This document shows, piece by piece, positions 8,534 through 18,590 of a stretch of DNA of 64,000 nucleotides. The stretch's first letter is position 1. The number at the start of each line of letters is the position of its first letter. A model generated the notes under the pieces. The model had not been told where the DNA came from. It ran no database searches and saw only the letters and a list, made by a program, of their open reading frames with translations. A program made the position numbers and the translations under genes. This stretch comes from Amphritea atlantica (GTDB lineage: Bacteria; Pseudomonadota; Gammaproteobacteria; Pseudomonadales; Balneatricaceae). The DNA lies in contig CP073344.1 of NCBI GenBank assembly GCA_024397875.1, positions 3,215,001 to 3,279,000 of the forward strand. The letters are read 5' to 3'.

Positions 8534-11140
8534 CTATCCGGTATTCCGCATACCGGCAGAGATACCTGCCATGGTAATCATCAGCGCCTGTTCCAGCCGT
8601 GCATCCGGCTGGTTACGGTCACGATAGAGCAACTCTGCCTGCAGAAAATGCAGCGGATCGATATAGGGATTACGCACCTCGATCGACTGACGGATAACCG
8701 GACTGTTTTCCAGCAGAGTATCCTGCTGTTTTATCTTTTTCACCAGTTCGATGGTGTTTGCCAGTCGACAGCGAAGATCGGCTCCCAGCACCGCCAGCTC
8801 TTCAGACACCAGCCGTTTTTCATAATACGCCGCAATATTGCCATCGGACTTCGCCATCACCATCTCCAGCATATCCATATAGGAGCGAAAGAATGGCCAG
8901 TCCCTGCGCATGACCTGCACCAGCTCAAACTGACCTTTATCCAGCGTCTGCTGCAGCGCCACATCACTGCCCAGCCAGGCCGGCAGCATCAGACGGATCT
9001 GAGTCCAGGCAAAAATCCACGGAATGGCACGAAGACTTTCGACGCCGCCATCCGCTTTACGCTTTGCCGGACGGCTGCCCAGCGGCAGTTTTGCCAGTTC
9101 TTGCTCCGGTGTCGCGGAACGAAAATAGGGTACAAACTGTGGATCATAGCGTACCACATCACGATAAGCGGTCAGGCCTGCCAGCGACATTTCATCCATC
9201 AGTTGACGCCACTCAGGCTTAGGTCCGGGAGCCGGAGCCAGGGTTGCCTCAAGGGTCGCTGAGGTATAGAGCTCCAGATTACGTATCGCAATCTCCGGCA
9301 CACCAAACTTGAAGCGAATCATCTCGCCCTGCTCAGTCACCCGCAGGCTTCCGGCAACCGACCCCGGAGGCTGCGCCAGAATTGCGGTATGGCTGGGCCC
9401 TCCCCCACGACCCACGGTGCCGCCCCGACCATGGAATAGCGTCAGGTGAACACCATACTCTTTACACACATTAGTCAGCGCTTCCTGTGCCCGATACTGG
9501 CCCCAGGCCGCCGCCAGCTGTCCGGCATCCTTCGATGAGTCAGAATAACCGATCATCACCTCCTGATGCCCCTCGGTATATGCTTTATACCAGGGGATCG
9601 CCAATAACTGACGAATACAGTTTTCCGCGTTATCCAGGTCATCCAGCGTTTCAAACAGCGGCGCAACGCGCATGTTGTAGTGGATACCGCTTTCCTTCAG
9701 CAGCAGAATAACCGTCAGTACATCCGATGGCTGACTGGCCATGGAGATAACATAGGAGCCGAAGGAGTTTGGTTCCTCCCGGGCGACCACACTGAAGGTA
9801 TCAAGCACCTCCTGAACATTCGCAGAGGGCGACCACTCCCGGGGCAGTAGAGGCCGCTTCTCCTGCAATTCTTTCAGCAGAAACATCTGCTTATTGGTCT
9901 CACTCCACTCGGTATAACAACCGATGCCGTAAAAACCGGTCAGCTCGTCCATCACCTCTGCATGCCGATCCGCATTCTGGCGAATATCCAGGTTCACCAG
10001 AGTCATGCCAAAACAGGCCACCCGGCGAATGGTGTCGCTCAGCAGGCCATCCGCGATCACGCTCATATTACAACTGCGCAGTGAGGCATCAATCAGCAAC
10101 AGCGGTTGCAGCAGTTGCTGCGGAAGAATATAGACCCCCTCTTTATCTACCGGACGACCTTCCAGACGCTCAGTCGTCCAGCGCTTGGTTTGCGTCAGGC
10201 GACTGCACACTTCTCGCAGCAGCTCACGGTAGGGCTCCGGATGATCACCCACCCGCTCGCGCAATTCAGCACTGCACTGGTTCATCGACAACTCACTGCG
10301 TAACCGGTCAATATCTTTCATGTAAAGATCGGCCGCCATCCAGCGGGACAGCAGCAACACTTTTTCGGTGGTCACGGAGGTCACGTTAGGGTTGCCGTCA
10401 CGATCGCCGCCCATCCAGGAGGCAAACCGCACCGGAGAGCTACTCAGCGGCAGATGCTCTCCGGTGGCATCAAACAGCTGCTGATCTATATGCCGTAAAA
10501 AAACCGGCACCGCATCCCACAGGGAGTTTTCAATCACCGCAAAGCCCCATTTCGCTTCATCCACCGGAGTCGGTCTCTGCTTGCGAATGGTATCGGTGTG
10601 CCAGGCCTGACTGATCAGTTCATGCAGCCGGTGACGCAGGTCTTCACCCCGATCGATCCTTTGCAGGCATTCGGTAATGGCATCAAATTTCTGAATCAGG
10701 GTGCGCCGGTTGACCTCTGTCGGATGGGCGGTCAGGACCAGCTCGACATCCATATCCCGTACCGTTTCAGCAATCTGTTGCTTGGTCAGCCCTTGCTGTT
10801 GCAACCGTCCGAGCAGGCCACAGAATGAGTCGCTGGTACACACATCCAGTACTCCGGAGCGACGACGAACCCGATGATGCTCTTCAGCGATATTGGACAA
10901 GTTAAGAAATTGAGTAAAGGCTCTGGCGACCGGCAGCAGTTCATCGTCACCCAGTTCGCCAAGGGTTTTCAGAAGCTCGTCATCGACAGGTTTACCCGAC
11001 GATCGGCCAGCCTTGGAGAGCGTCCGGATCTTTTCAATCTTCTCAAGGAACGCCTGTCCTTTATGGGCCACAATGGTCTGTCCAAGACAGTCACCGAGCA
11101 TCCGGACATCATCCCTCAGGTCTTCGTGAAGCGTTGTCAT
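8534..11140 (-). CDS. ppc: Phosphoenolpyruvate carboxylase
   Basis: 868 residues, normal for bacterial PEPC. It carboxylates PEP to oxaloacetate to refill the TCA cycle. Catalytic motifs are all present: VLTAHPTEVNRRT with H139, GYSDSSKDAGQLAAAW, FHGRGGTVGRGGGPSHTAI, the allosteric/active-site loop RAIPWIFAWTQIRLMLPAWLG, and the C-terminal GISAGMRNTG ending in glycine, as the family requires. It is transcribed alone; a gap of about 100 bases separates it from the upstream relA-mazG unit on the same strand. Confidence 0.97.
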   Translation of the reverse strand: MTTLHEDLRDDVRMLGDCLGQTIVAHKGQAFLEKIEKIRTLSKAGRSSGKPVDDELLKTLGELGDDELLPVARAFTQFLNLSNIAEEHHRVRRRSGVLDVCTSDSFCGLLGRLQQQGLTKQQIAETVRDMDVELVLTAHPTEVNRRTLIQKFDAITECLQRIDRGEDLRHRLHELISQAWHTDTIRKQRPTPVDEAKWGFAVIENSLWDAVPVFLRHIDQQLFDATGEHLPLSSSPVRFASWMGGDRDGNPNVTSVTTEKVLLLSRWMAADLYMKDIDRLRSELSMNQCSAELRERVGDHPEPYRELLREVCSRLTQTKRWTTERLEGRPVDKEGVYILPQQLLQPLLLIDASLRSCNMSVIADGLLSDTIRRVACFGMTLVNLDIRQNADRHAEVMDELTGFYGIGCYTEWSETNKQMFLLKELQEKRPLLPREWSPSANVQEVLDTFSVVAREEPNSFGSYVISMASQPSDVLTVILLLKESGIHYNMRVAPLFETLDDLDNAENCIRQLLAIPWYKAYTEGHQEVMIGYSDSSKDAGQLAAAWGQYRAQEALTNVCKEYGVHLTLFHGRGGTVGRGGGPSHTAILAQPPGSVAGSLRVTEQGEMIRFKFGVPEIAIRNLELYTSATLEATLAPAPGPKPEWRQLMDEMSLAGLTAYRDVVRYDPQFVPYFRSATPEQELAKLPLGSRPAKRKADGGVESLRAIPWIFAWTQIRLMLPAWLGSDVALQQTLDKGQFELVQVMRRDWPFFRSYMDMLEMVMAKSDGNIAAYYEKRLVSEELAVLGADLRCRLANTIELVKKIKQQDTLLENSPVIRQSIEVRNPYIDPLHFLQAELLYRDRNQPDARLEQALMITMAGISAGMRNTG

Positions 11141-11238
11141 TCAGAGTCCCCTGTCATATCTGCGAAGTACTATTGATACTACATAGTTTGTGCAAAGCAC
11201 AAATACTATCTTAGTCTCAGGGTTTCAGAGTCACCGGT

Positions 11239-11625
11239 TTAATGACTGGTTAACTGGCGCAACTTTTTCAGGGCGATCTCCACGTGGTGGACATTCTGGT
11301 AGCCGATCTCAACTTCCGACACGGACGCACCGTCAAGCAGCAGAGCGATACGAAAATCGGTTTCAGTCTCCGCATTTTCGCGGGAACGGATCTCCGCATC
11401 CCGCAGCTGATCAAAACTGAAACGCAGATATCCCGTAGGCACCAGCACGGCTAGTTGGCGCTGAGAAGTGCTAACCAGCAGCCCGGGGTTACCTTTAAGA
11501 TCATCGGAGACCTGAAACCCGGCACTCAGCAGCTCTTTACGCTGACCATCGATGCGCTGATAGTTCCAGAATGCCAGTCCGGCGATAACAATCGCCGCCA
11601 GAATAAACCACTGTAATGACCCCAT
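11239..11625 (-). CDS. Membrane-anchored hypothetical protein downstream of mazG
   Basis: 128 residues. The N-terminal segment LQWFILAAIVIAGLAFW (about 4-20) is a single membrane anchor or uncleaved signal, followed by a soluble domain of roughly 105 residues with alternating strand-like segments. I do not recognise a family. It lies 24 bases after the mazG stop on the same strand and is probably the third gene of relA-mazG. No function can be assigned. Confidence 0.7.
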   Translation of the reverse strand: MGSLQWFILAAIVIAGLAFWNYQRIDGQRKELLSAGFQVSDDLKGNPGLLVSTSQRQLAVLVPTGYLRFSFDQLRDAEIRSRENAETETDFRIALLLDGASVSEVEIGYQNVHHVEIALKKLRQLTSH

Positions 11626-11649
11626 TATTTATCTCCGTCCTGCGTACGA

Positions 11650-12462
11650 CTAAAGTCCCTTACCTTTTGCTTCGTTCCACCAGTGATCGAGCTCATCAAG
11701 GGTGAAATCCTGCCACTCTTTTGAAGAGCTCTCCACCTGGTCTTCGATATAGTTAAAACGGTTAGTGAATTTCTGATTGGTATAACGCAGAGCCGTTTCC
11801 GGATTGACCCCCATATGACGGGCCAGATTCACCTGAGCAAACAGCAGATCGCCAAGCTCATGCTCCATCTCCAGCTGATCGCCAGCCGCGATCGCTTCAC
11901 GCAGCTCTGCGATCTCTTCCTCGATCTTGTCCAGTACCGGCGCGACATCGCCCCAGTCAAAGCCGACCCGGGCAGCCCTTTTTTGCAGTTTTTCAGCGCG
12001 ATTCAATGCAGGTAACGCCATCGGGATATCATCCAGCACCCGGGAGTCCTGAAGCGGTTTTTCGCTCCGCTCCTCCGCCTTTATCGTTTCCCAGGTCTCT
12101 TTGATCTGCTGCTCATCCAGCGATACTGTGCTGCGCCGACTGCCCAGCGTCCCCTCTGGAAAAACATGGGGATGGCGACGCAGCAGTTTAGTCACCAGGG
12201 TATCGACGATATCGTCAAAGTTATAACCCTGTTGCTCTTCGGCCAGGCGGGCGTAGAAAATCACCTGAAACAGCAGATCCCCCAGCTCCCCCTGCAGATG
12301 CTGCCAGTCCTGCCGCTCGATGGTATCAGCCACTTCATACGCCTCTTCAAGGGTATGGGGGACGATACTGGCAAAGCTCTGTTTCAGATCCCAGGGACAA
12401 CCGTCCTCCGGATCCCGCAGCCGGGCCATAAGTGTTTTCAGGTCCTCAAGGGTATAGCTCAT
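11650..12462 (-). CDS. mazG: Nucleoside triphosphate pyrophosphohydrolase MazG
   Basis: 270 residues with the usual two MazG repeats. The first holds PEDGCPWDLKQSFASIVPHTLEEAYEVADTI and the metal-binding ELGDLLFQVIFYARLAEE; the second holds IEEEIAELREAI and HELGDLLFAQVNLARH. MazG hydrolyses NTPs to NMP + PPi and in E. coli dampens ppGpp signalling and clears aberrant nucleotides. Its start shares one base with the relA stop (TAATG), so it is translated by coupling with the ppGpp synthetase, which fits that role. Confidence 0.96.
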   Translation of the reverse strand: MSYTLEDLKTLMARLRDPEDGCPWDLKQSFASIVPHTLEEAYEVADTIERQDWQHLQGELGDLLFQVIFYARLAEEQQGYNFDDIVDTLVTKLLRRHPHVFPEGTLGSRRSTVSLDEQQIKETWETIKAEERSEKPLQDSRVLDDIPMALPALNRAEKLQKRAARVGFDWGDVAPVLDKIEEEIAELREAIAAGDQLEMEHELGDLLFAQVNLARHMGVNPETALRYTNQKFTNRFNYIEDQVESSSKEWQDFTLDELDHWWNEAKGKGL

Positions 12463-14717
12463 TAACGGGTACCACTGCGCTGACGATGTACCTCGGTGAC
12501 GTTAGGAATCTGATTGATTTTATCCATAATCTTACCCAACAGCTCAAGACGGCTGATCTCTATCGTCAGAGTCAGATAAGCGATATTGCTCTTCTTATCG
12601 GACTGGGTATTGGCGGCGATCAGGTTAACATTCTCGTTTGCCATCACCATCATCAGATCCCGCAGCAGACCGGAACGGTCAAAGGCTTCGACATAGATAT
12701 CCACCGGATAGGTTGACTCGCCCTCTTCACCCCAGCTGACTTCAACCATCCGCTCCCGCTCATGCTGTCGCAGCTGAAAAGCGTTGGAACAGTCGTCCCG
12801 ATGAATAGAAACCCCCCGGCTCTTGGTTATATAACCGATAATCGGATCGCCCGGTACGGGTTTACAGCAGGGTGCAATAGTGGTCAGCAGGTTACCAACC
12901 CCACGTATTTTGATGCCGCCATAGTCAGACTGAAGCCGGCTACTGCTACCCGGCAATGCCAGATCCAGCTGCTCATCATGATGATCAGTCTCAACCTGCT
13001 GTTGCGCGGCATTGATCACCTGTGACAACCGAATATCCCCGGCGCCCAGCGCAGCATACATATCGTCGGCCGACCGGTGATTAACCGCTTTCGCCATCAG
13101 GTTATAATTAAGATCGGCATTCTCCAGCGCCAGACGCCGGAACTCACGGTCGATAATTTTCTTACCTGCCGCGGCGTTTTTATCTTTATCCTGAAGTTTA
13201 AACCAGTGCTGAACCTTGGCGCGGGAACGGGCGCTGGTAATATACCCCAGGTTCGGGTTGAGCCAGTCGCGCCGCGGGTGTTCTTCGTTTGCAGTCAGAA
13301 TCTCAACCTGATCACCGGTCTGCAACTGACGGGTCAGCGGAACGATCCGGCCGTTGAGCTTCGCTCCCCGACAGCGGTGCCCCACTTCGGTATGCACCCG
13401 GTAGGCAAAGTCTACCGGGGTAGACCCTACCGGCATATCGACAACATGGCCATCCGGGGTGAAAACATACACCCGGTCATGGGTCACATCGCCGCCAATC
13501 ACCTCAGAAAACTCTTCAGTTCCCCCCAGATCTTCAGTCCATTCCAGCACCTGACGTAACCAGGCGATCTTTTCTTCATAACTGGAACTTTGCGAGTGGG
13601 TATCGGTGCCTTTATAGAGCCAGTGTGCGCAAACCCCCAGCTCCGCCTCTTCATGCATGGAGAAAGTACGAATCTGAATCTCCAGCACTTTGCCGGAGGG
13701 GCCAAACACGGCGGTATGCAGGGATCGATAACCGTTGGGTTTGGGCGATGCGATATAGTCATCAAACTCGTGCGGAATATTGCGCCACAGACCGTGCACA
13801 ATACCCAGCACGGTATAACAATCACGAATCTCCGGCACCAGAATCCGGACCGCACGGATATCATAGACCTGATTAAATGCGATATTCTTGCGCTGCATTT
13901 TGCGCCAGATACTGTAGATGTGCTTGGCCCGCCCCATCACATCGCCATCAATATCGACCTTTTTCAACTCGGTATTAAGTATATTCACCGCATCTTCGAT
14001 GAACTGCTGACGGTCAAGCCGTTTCTCATCCAGTAATGACGCAATCTGTTTATAGTCGTTGGGTTTGAGATAACGGAATGAGAGGTCTTCCAGCTCCCAT
14101 TTAATATGACCGATACCCAGACGGTGAGCCAGCGGAGCATAAACATCAAACACCTCCCGGGCTACCAGATAACGCTTCTTGCGAGAGTCACTCTTAACTC
14201 GTCGTATAGCGCAGGTGCGTTCGGCAATCTTAATCAGAACAACCCGCACATCATCGATCATGGAGACCAGCATTTTACGTACGTTGTCCAGCGGATTACC
14301 GCTCTGACCCAGAACGTTTTCACGCCGTGGATTCTGACGACTGCCGATAGCGGCCATCTGTAACACCCCATCGATCAGCCTTGCAATGGTCTGACCGAAA
14401 CGGCGGCGGATATCTTCCAGCGTGGTGCGTTTTTCCCGGACACTGCGATACAGTATTGCAGCAACCAGCGCATCCTGATCCTGATTCAGCTCGATCAGAA
14501 TCTGCGCCATCTCCAGTCCGGTCAGATAACTGTCACTGTCTTTCCATGAATCATCGGAGGATTCGGCCTCCTCTTTCATCTGTTTGGCATACAGACAGGC
14601 CTGACGGACTGTCTCAATATCCTTAACCTCGACCTGCTCCTGCAGCCTTTCCAGCCACAAATCCAGATCGACGCTGCCGTCAGCATGTATTGGATGATCT
14701 TCGCGTACTTTTACCAC
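12462..14717 (-). CDS. relA: GTP pyrophosphokinase RelA ((p)ppGpp synthetase I)
   Basis: 751 residues. The N-terminal pseudo-hydrolase domain lacks the HD metal site (LVAAILYRSVREKRTTLEDI where SpoT-type enzymes have HDxxED), so it should not degrade ppGpp. The synthetase domain follows with RAVRILVPEIRDCYTVLGIVH and HEFDDYIASPKPNGYRSLHTAV; EFDD (317-320) is the ExDD mark of RelA rather than the RxKD of SpoT. A TGS domain (YVFTPDGHVVDMPVGSTPVDFAY), a Cys-Cys region (TIAPCCKPVPGD) and a C-terminal ACT domain complete it. It responds to uncharged tRNA on the ribosome. mazG follows by coupling. Confidence 0.97.
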   Translation of the reverse strand: MVKVREDHPIHADGSVDLDLWLERLQEQVEVKDIETVRQACLYAKQMKEEAESSDDSWKDSDSYLTGLEMAQILIELNQDQDALVAAILYRSVREKRTTLEDIRRRFGQTIARLIDGVLQMAAIGSRQNPRRENVLGQSGNPLDNVRKMLVSMIDDVRVVLIKIAERTCAIRRVKSDSRKKRYLVAREVFDVYAPLAHRLGIGHIKWELEDLSFRYLKPNDYKQIASLLDEKRLDRQQFIEDAVNILNTELKKVDIDGDVMGRAKHIYSIWRKMQRKNIAFNQVYDIRAVRILVPEIRDCYTVLGIVHGLWRNIPHEFDDYIASPKPNGYRSLHTAVFGPSGKVLEIQIRTFSMHEEAELGVCAHWLYKGTDTHSQSSSYEEKIAWLRQVLEWTEDLGGTEEFSEVIGGDVTHDRVYVFTPDGHVVDMPVGSTPVDFAYRVHTEVGHRCRGAKLNGRIVPLTRQLQTGDQVEILTANEEHPRRDWLNPNLGYITSARSRAKVQHWFKLQDKDKNAAAGKKIIDREFRRLALENADLNYNLMAKAVNHRSADDMYAALGAGDIRLSQVINAAQQQVETDHHDEQLDLALPGSSSRLQSDYGGIKIRGVGNLLTTIAPCCKPVPGDPIIGYITKSRGVSIHRDDCSNAFQLRQHERERMVEVSWGEEGESTYPVDIYVEAFDRSGLLRDLMMVMANENVNLIAANTQSDKKSNIAYLTLTIEISRLELLGKIMDKINQIPNVTEVHRQRSGTR

Positions 14718-15046
14718 AGCGCTACGCCGCTCCCTTCTTTACCTACATGATGCCACTAATACTGCGCTATCTGCTCCCTGCTGATGACCACATAATAACT
14801 GTAGCAGGGGCCAGAGTATTGTTAACCAATAGCACTTACAGCGGCCCATTTTAGTATTTCAGCCATGCAATAGCGAGTCCGTTCACAGCGATTCGGGACA
14901 GGCTTTCATCAATCCGGGGCGGGAAACCAGACTTTAGGAATCAAAAAAGGGAGCGTTCAGCTCCCTTCCCGGCCTTCGGAGGCGGTATCGCTATCTGGCA
15001 GTTTCCGAGCTGCTGACAGCGGAATAACGGTCAACCGGGTTCGTGA
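14718..15046. other. Intergenic region: relA promoter side and SPFH terminator
   Basis: About 330 bases, holding the relA promoter, not placed confidently, and the hairpin terminator of the SPFH gene at 14943-14967. Nothing else recognised. Confidence 0.4.
14943..14967 (-). terminator. Rho-independent terminator of the SPFH gene
   Basis: On the minus strand AAGGGAGC, a five-base loop and GCTCCCTT lead directly into a T-run. It lies about 80 bases after the SPFH stop codon. Confidence 0.8.
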
Positions 15047-16408
15047 CTACTTAGTGATCTCTCTCTCATAGTTCAGGCGTTTGGCTGCATCCAGGGTCAG
15101 CATCTGCATAAACGCTTTTGTCTCTGCATCGTTGCCGACAGGAGCCCCACCCTGACCACCACCAAAGACGTTAGTAGGCACACTGCGCTTGGCAAACGCG
15201 TCAGACCACAACTCCTGAATTCTCACTTCGGCTTCTAACTTCTGCGCCAGAGCGTTATCCGCTTCGAGAATAACCCGCTTCTGATAAGCCTCGGCATCTG
15301 CCAGGGTCCGCTGGGTCTGGGCTTCGATTTTGGCTTTTTCAAGATTAATCTCAGCGGTTTCCTTTGAAATCGCCGCTTCCGCTTTGAGTTTCTCCGCCCC
15401 GGTTATGGTGAGCTGTTTCTCGGTTTCAGCCTCAGTTGTTTTCTGGATCTGCTCTACTTTTGCCTGAGCCTGACGCTCGGCTACTTCACGTTCACCTCGC
15501 GCAATCGCCAGCAAACGCTGCTCCTCTTCCTGAACCCGCTGTTCCCTGGCAATGGCACGATCAGCCGAGGCTTTTTGCTTCAGCTGCATCCGTTCAATAA
15601 ATTTCTGATTGGGTCTCATATCGGTCACCAGTGCAGAGACCACGGTAATACCAAAATCATTAAAGCGTTGCGACTTACGGCGCGGCTGACCATTGGCATC
15701 GATGACTTTTTTAACCAGGAAAACAGTCTTTGCATCTTCGCCATAGGCTTCCTGATCGGTGCCTAATGCTGCATTAGCCGAGCCTGTCGTGCTACGGGTT
15801 GACCTGACAGCAACCTCTTCGCGCTTGACCAGAAAAATACCGTTGCTCATCTGGTTCTCGAACTCAGAGTTAAACTCTGTACGGCCACCGGCATAATACT
15901 CTTCCGCCGCCATCAGCGAGGCATTCGCCTGAAGCGTCTCTTTAAAGGCGGGCAGCAGGGCTGTACGCAGAAGGTTCTCCGGGGAGCGGTATTCATGGGC
16001 TAACTTAAGGAATGACTCCTCATCGGAGGGGATCGAAAAACGCACCGTCGCTTCAGCATGAGCATCCACCTGATCAAGAAACATGATACTTAACGGTGGT
16101 AAGCTCGCAGAGGCGTTGTCGGAATCTTTCTCAGCACTGATCGCATTGAGACTGGCACCGGTAGCCGCCTGAACAGTCATCGCCCTCTTCCACGAATTGT
16201 AGCGACCAAACGGATAAAACTTGTAACCGACTTCGGTGACTACCGCTTCATTACCGGTAACGGTACGAACATGATAAATGTAGCCCGGTTCGGCATAAAA
16301 GAATGATTTAGACAGAACATAAAGCACAATCAAGCCGGCAACGATACCGATGACCGTTTTAATCATCAGAGACGAATTAGATTTGAGCGTTGCGGGGACA
16401 CCAGCCAT
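15047..16408 (-). CDS. SPFH/Band 7 (prohibitin-like) membrane protein
   Basis: 453 residues. One N-terminal membrane segment (MIKTVIGIVAGLIVLYVLS, about 15-33) is followed by a Band 7-like domain (about 40-280) containing FSIPSDEESFLKLAHEYRSPENLLRTALLPAFKETL. A long Ala/Glu/Lys/Gln-rich coiled coil spans roughly 285-405. The shape is that of flotillin/prohibitin/HflK-like scaffolds that oligomerise on membranes; no protease or NfeD partner lies beside it here. It is monocistronic with its own terminator. The specific role is unknown. Confidence 0.8.
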   Translation of the reverse strand: MAGVPATLKSNSSLMIKTVIGIVAGLIVLYVLSKSFFYAEPGYIYHVRTVTGNEAVVTEVGYKFYPFGRYNSWKRAMTVQAATGASLNAISAEKDSDNASASLPPLSIMFLDQVDAHAEATVRFSIPSDEESFLKLAHEYRSPENLLRTALLPAFKETLQANASLMAAEEYYAGGRTEFNSEFENQMSNGIFLVKREEVAVRSTRSTTGSANAALGTDQEAYGEDAKTVFLVKKVIDANGQPRRKSQRFNDFGITVVSALVTDMRPNQKFIERMQLKQKASADRAIAREQRVQEEEQRLLAIARGEREVAERQAQAKVEQIQKTTEAETEKQLTITGAEKLKAEAAISKETAEINLEKAKIEAQTQRTLADAEAYQKRVILEADNALAQKLEAEVRIQELWSDAFAKRSVPTNVFGGGQGGAPVGNDAETKAFMQMLTLDAAKRLNYEREITK

Positions 16409-16849
16409 AGCAAAATTCCTTTTAAGTGAGAGTCAGTCTACAAAACCTGTGATTTATCAACGGTCCTGATTGACTGTCGGTTCATTCCCGTATCAGTCCG
16501 ATACTGGCTGATTCAGGGGGATTATTCAAGCGACATAGATCAGCTCAAACAAACACTCCTTAGCCGTCAGGCGCACATACAAAAACCGCGTTCGGCCGCT
16601 TTTTTTTATGTTTCCGGCGCATTTTTTAATGCCGTATTAACATACAAAAAAAAACGCCAACGAATTCTACTAAATTTTTATTTCACTGATTTGAATAGCC
16701 GGCCTGAGTATCCGTGAAATCTGGAAGGTCTGACATAACCTGTCCGGCCTTAGGCACACCTGATGCTTCAAAAGCCTCAACAGAAGCGAAAATCAACTGT
16801 TACAACAGCAGAGTCAATACACATCAGGCAACTACTGGGGTGTGGATTA
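16409..16849. other. Intergenic region upstream of the SPFH gene
   Basis: About 440 bases between two minus-strand genes. It contains several A/T runs (near 16581-16610 and 16641-16655). A GC stretch with a T-run at 16585-16607 looks like a terminator but its arms do not pair. It should hold the SPFH promoter. No gene seen. Confidence 0.4.
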
Positions 16850-17491
16850 TCAACCAGGCTTTACCGCGATGCCCGTGGCAAGCCGTCTGACCAATACCGG
16901 AAACGCTTTATGGTGGTAGTGCTGTAATTCCTGCAACTCAAAGCCTGACTGAGCAATCAGTTCTGCGGTTGGCCGGTTTAACTGACACCCTCCGGCACAG
17001 CGATGCCAGAAAGGGTTGAGACGGTGTTGCCAACGCTGCACTGCGGGATTATCCGACAATACATGTTCAAAGAATAGCAGCTGCCCACCCGGCTTAAGCA
17101 CTCTGAAAATCTCCTGCAATGCCTGTTGAGGCTCTGCCACAGAGCAGAGTACAAGAAAACACACAACCGTATCGAATCGGCTTTCTGCCAGCGGAATATC
17201 CATCGCATCTGCAACCAACAACTGAATTTTGTTCCGCTGAGTTTCCGGCAAGCGTGACAAAACTGAACAGGCTTTCTGCATGACCCCGGTATCGGGTTCA
17301 AGAGCATAGAGCTCAGAAACAGAGCCCTGATAACACTCAAAGCTGGTGCCGGTGCCCGCACCGACCTCAAGTACGGCCCCTTTTGCATAGCTCAGTAACT
17401 GCCGCCGTTCGGGTGCCACCACCTTAGACACCCGATCCAGCAACCAGGGAAAGCACCAGCGATAATAGGGATTGAATCGGCGTAGACTCAT
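16850..17491 (-). CDS. Class I SAM-dependent methyltransferase
   Basis: 213 residues. Motif I is VLEVGAGTGTSFECY; acidic motif II follows in LYALEPDTGVM, then VADAMDIPLAESRFDTVVCFLVLCSV and FRVLKPGGQLLFFEHV. This is the UbiE/METTL7-like arrangement, so the substrate is probably a small molecule or lipid, but no acceptor can be read from the sequence. It is divergent from the thioesterase gene with a short shared promoter gap. No operon partners. Confidence 0.8.
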   Translation of the reverse strand: MSLRRFNPYYRWCFPWLLDRVSKVVAPERRQLLSYAKGAVLEVGAGTGTSFECYQGSVSELYALEPDTGVMQKACSVLSRLPETQRNKIQLLVADAMDIPLAESRFDTVVCFLVLCSVAEPQQALQEIFRVLKPGGQLLFFEHVLSDNPAVQRWQHRLNPFWHRCAGGCQLNRPTAELIAQSGFELQELQHYHHKAFPVLVRRLATGIAVKPG

Positions 17492-17557
17492 CTCTTTGCA
17501 TCCATTATTCTGTACTGAAACTACGTACTTTTGTTTTACATTTCAGGAGCTTTACCT

Positions 17558-17989
17558 ATGGCACGTATCAAAATTGATATGCCCGAAAACTACAGTTTCA
17601 CCACCGAAATACCGGTACGTATCAGTGATGTTAACTATGCAGGCCATCTCAGCAACGACTCGGTACTATCCATCGTTCATGAAGCCCGGCTGCGTTACCT
17701 GAACTCCCACAACTATACAGAACAGGATATCGAAGGTTCGGGCATTATTATGACCGACTCTGTTATCGTCTATAAGGCAGAGAGCTTTTACGGCGACCAG
17801 ATACAGATCGACATTACCGTTGGCGACTTCAATAAGTATGGCTGCGATATCTATTACCTTCTCAGTAACAAAAAAACAGCCATCGAAATTGCCCACGTTA
17901 AAACCGGGATCGTATTTTTTGATTACGCCGAAGGAAAAGTGGTTACCGTGCCTGAGGGATTTAAAGACAGAATAGTCAAAGTGGTTTAA
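17558..17989 (+). CDS. Hotdog-fold (4HBT) acyl-CoA thioesterase family protein
   Basis: 143 residues from ATG 17558, chosen because AGGAG lies eight bases ahead; a longer frame from 17531 lacks a comparable signal. The N-terminal half has VRISDVNYAGHLSNDSVLSIVHEARLRYL, the family's active-site helix region in which the usual Asp is in the VRISDVNYAGHL segment, followed by strands with VYKAESFYGDQIQIDITVGD. The family hydrolyses acyl-CoA thioesters; the acyl group cannot be predicted. Single gene, divergent from a methyltransferase. Confidence 0.78.
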   Translation: MARIKIDMPENYSFTTEIPVRISDVNYAGHLSNDSVLSIVHEARLRYLNSHNYTEQDIEGSGIIMTDSVIVYKAESFYGDQIQIDITVGDFNKYGCDIYYLLSNKKTAIEIAHVKTGIVFFDYAEGKVVTVPEGFKDRIVKVV

Positions 17990-18228
17990 CTGGCTGCAGG
18001 CCAGACTGTTCAATAATCACTCAAGAAGACCACGATAACTGGTTGAAAAAAATACAGAAACAAAGACCTGAACGAATTTTAACCCACCGCCGCAAAGCCC
18101 CATACAATGGGGCTTCCACAGAGTTATCCTAGAGTTATTAACAGCCTTGTGACACTGTTTCTGTTTATAACATTAGGGATAAGTTTCCTATCCACAACAT
18201 CAGCGTCCCAGCCTAACGCCCCCCACAC

Positions 18229-18423
18229 TCACTGATCGCGGCCCAGCTCTTCACTGAACACTTCATCGCGCCACTCAGGCCCCAGTTTTTCTTCAATATA
18301 ATCACGAATCAGTTTACGTACCATCTGCGAAGGCGTCACATCATCTGCATTACATAGTTTTTCAAAGGTTGCTTTCTTTTTTGGGTCAATCAGCAATGTC
18401 AGCCGCGCTGTTCTCTTCTCCAT
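18229..18423 (-). CDS. Ribbon-helix-helix (CopG/Arc-like) small DNA-binding protein
   Basis: 64 residues from ATG 18423, which has GAGGAG six bases ahead; a GTG six bases earlier is the alternative. RTARLTLLIDPKKKATFEKLC forms the ribbon and first helix, and TPSQMVRKLIRDYIEEKLG the second helix of a ribbon-helix-helix fold. Such proteins bind DNA as dimers, often as antitoxins or local repressors. No toxin-like gene lies beside it: the SulP gene is divergent and the thioesterase convergent. It could autoregulate in the 18424-18590 gap. Confidence 0.72.
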   Translation of the reverse strand: MEKRTARLTLLIDPKKKATFEKLCNADDVTPSQMVRKLIRDYIEEKLGPEWRDEVFSEELGRDQ

Positions 18424-18590
18424 TACCACTCCTCAGATTCATTTATGTTAATCATATTAACATTGATTTATACAGTGATGAACATGTAATGTAATCCATA
18501 TACTAACGATCCACTCAACCGAGTCCGTGGCCACATTTCAGGTTGCAGCGCCGCCCGTACGCCGCCCCGACTTAGCGAGAGCAATTATTC

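Noticed and set aside
12462..14717. SpoT-like bifunctional ppGpp enzyme
   Set aside because: The HD metal motif is absent and the synthetase has the ExDD form, so it is RelA.
16581..16610. Terminator near the SPFH promoter
   Set aside because: A-run, GC stretch and T-run look right, but CCGCG and GCCGC do not pair.
18229..18423. Antitoxin of a toxin-antitoxin pair
   Set aside because: No small toxin-like gene adjoins the ribbon-helix-helix gene on either side.
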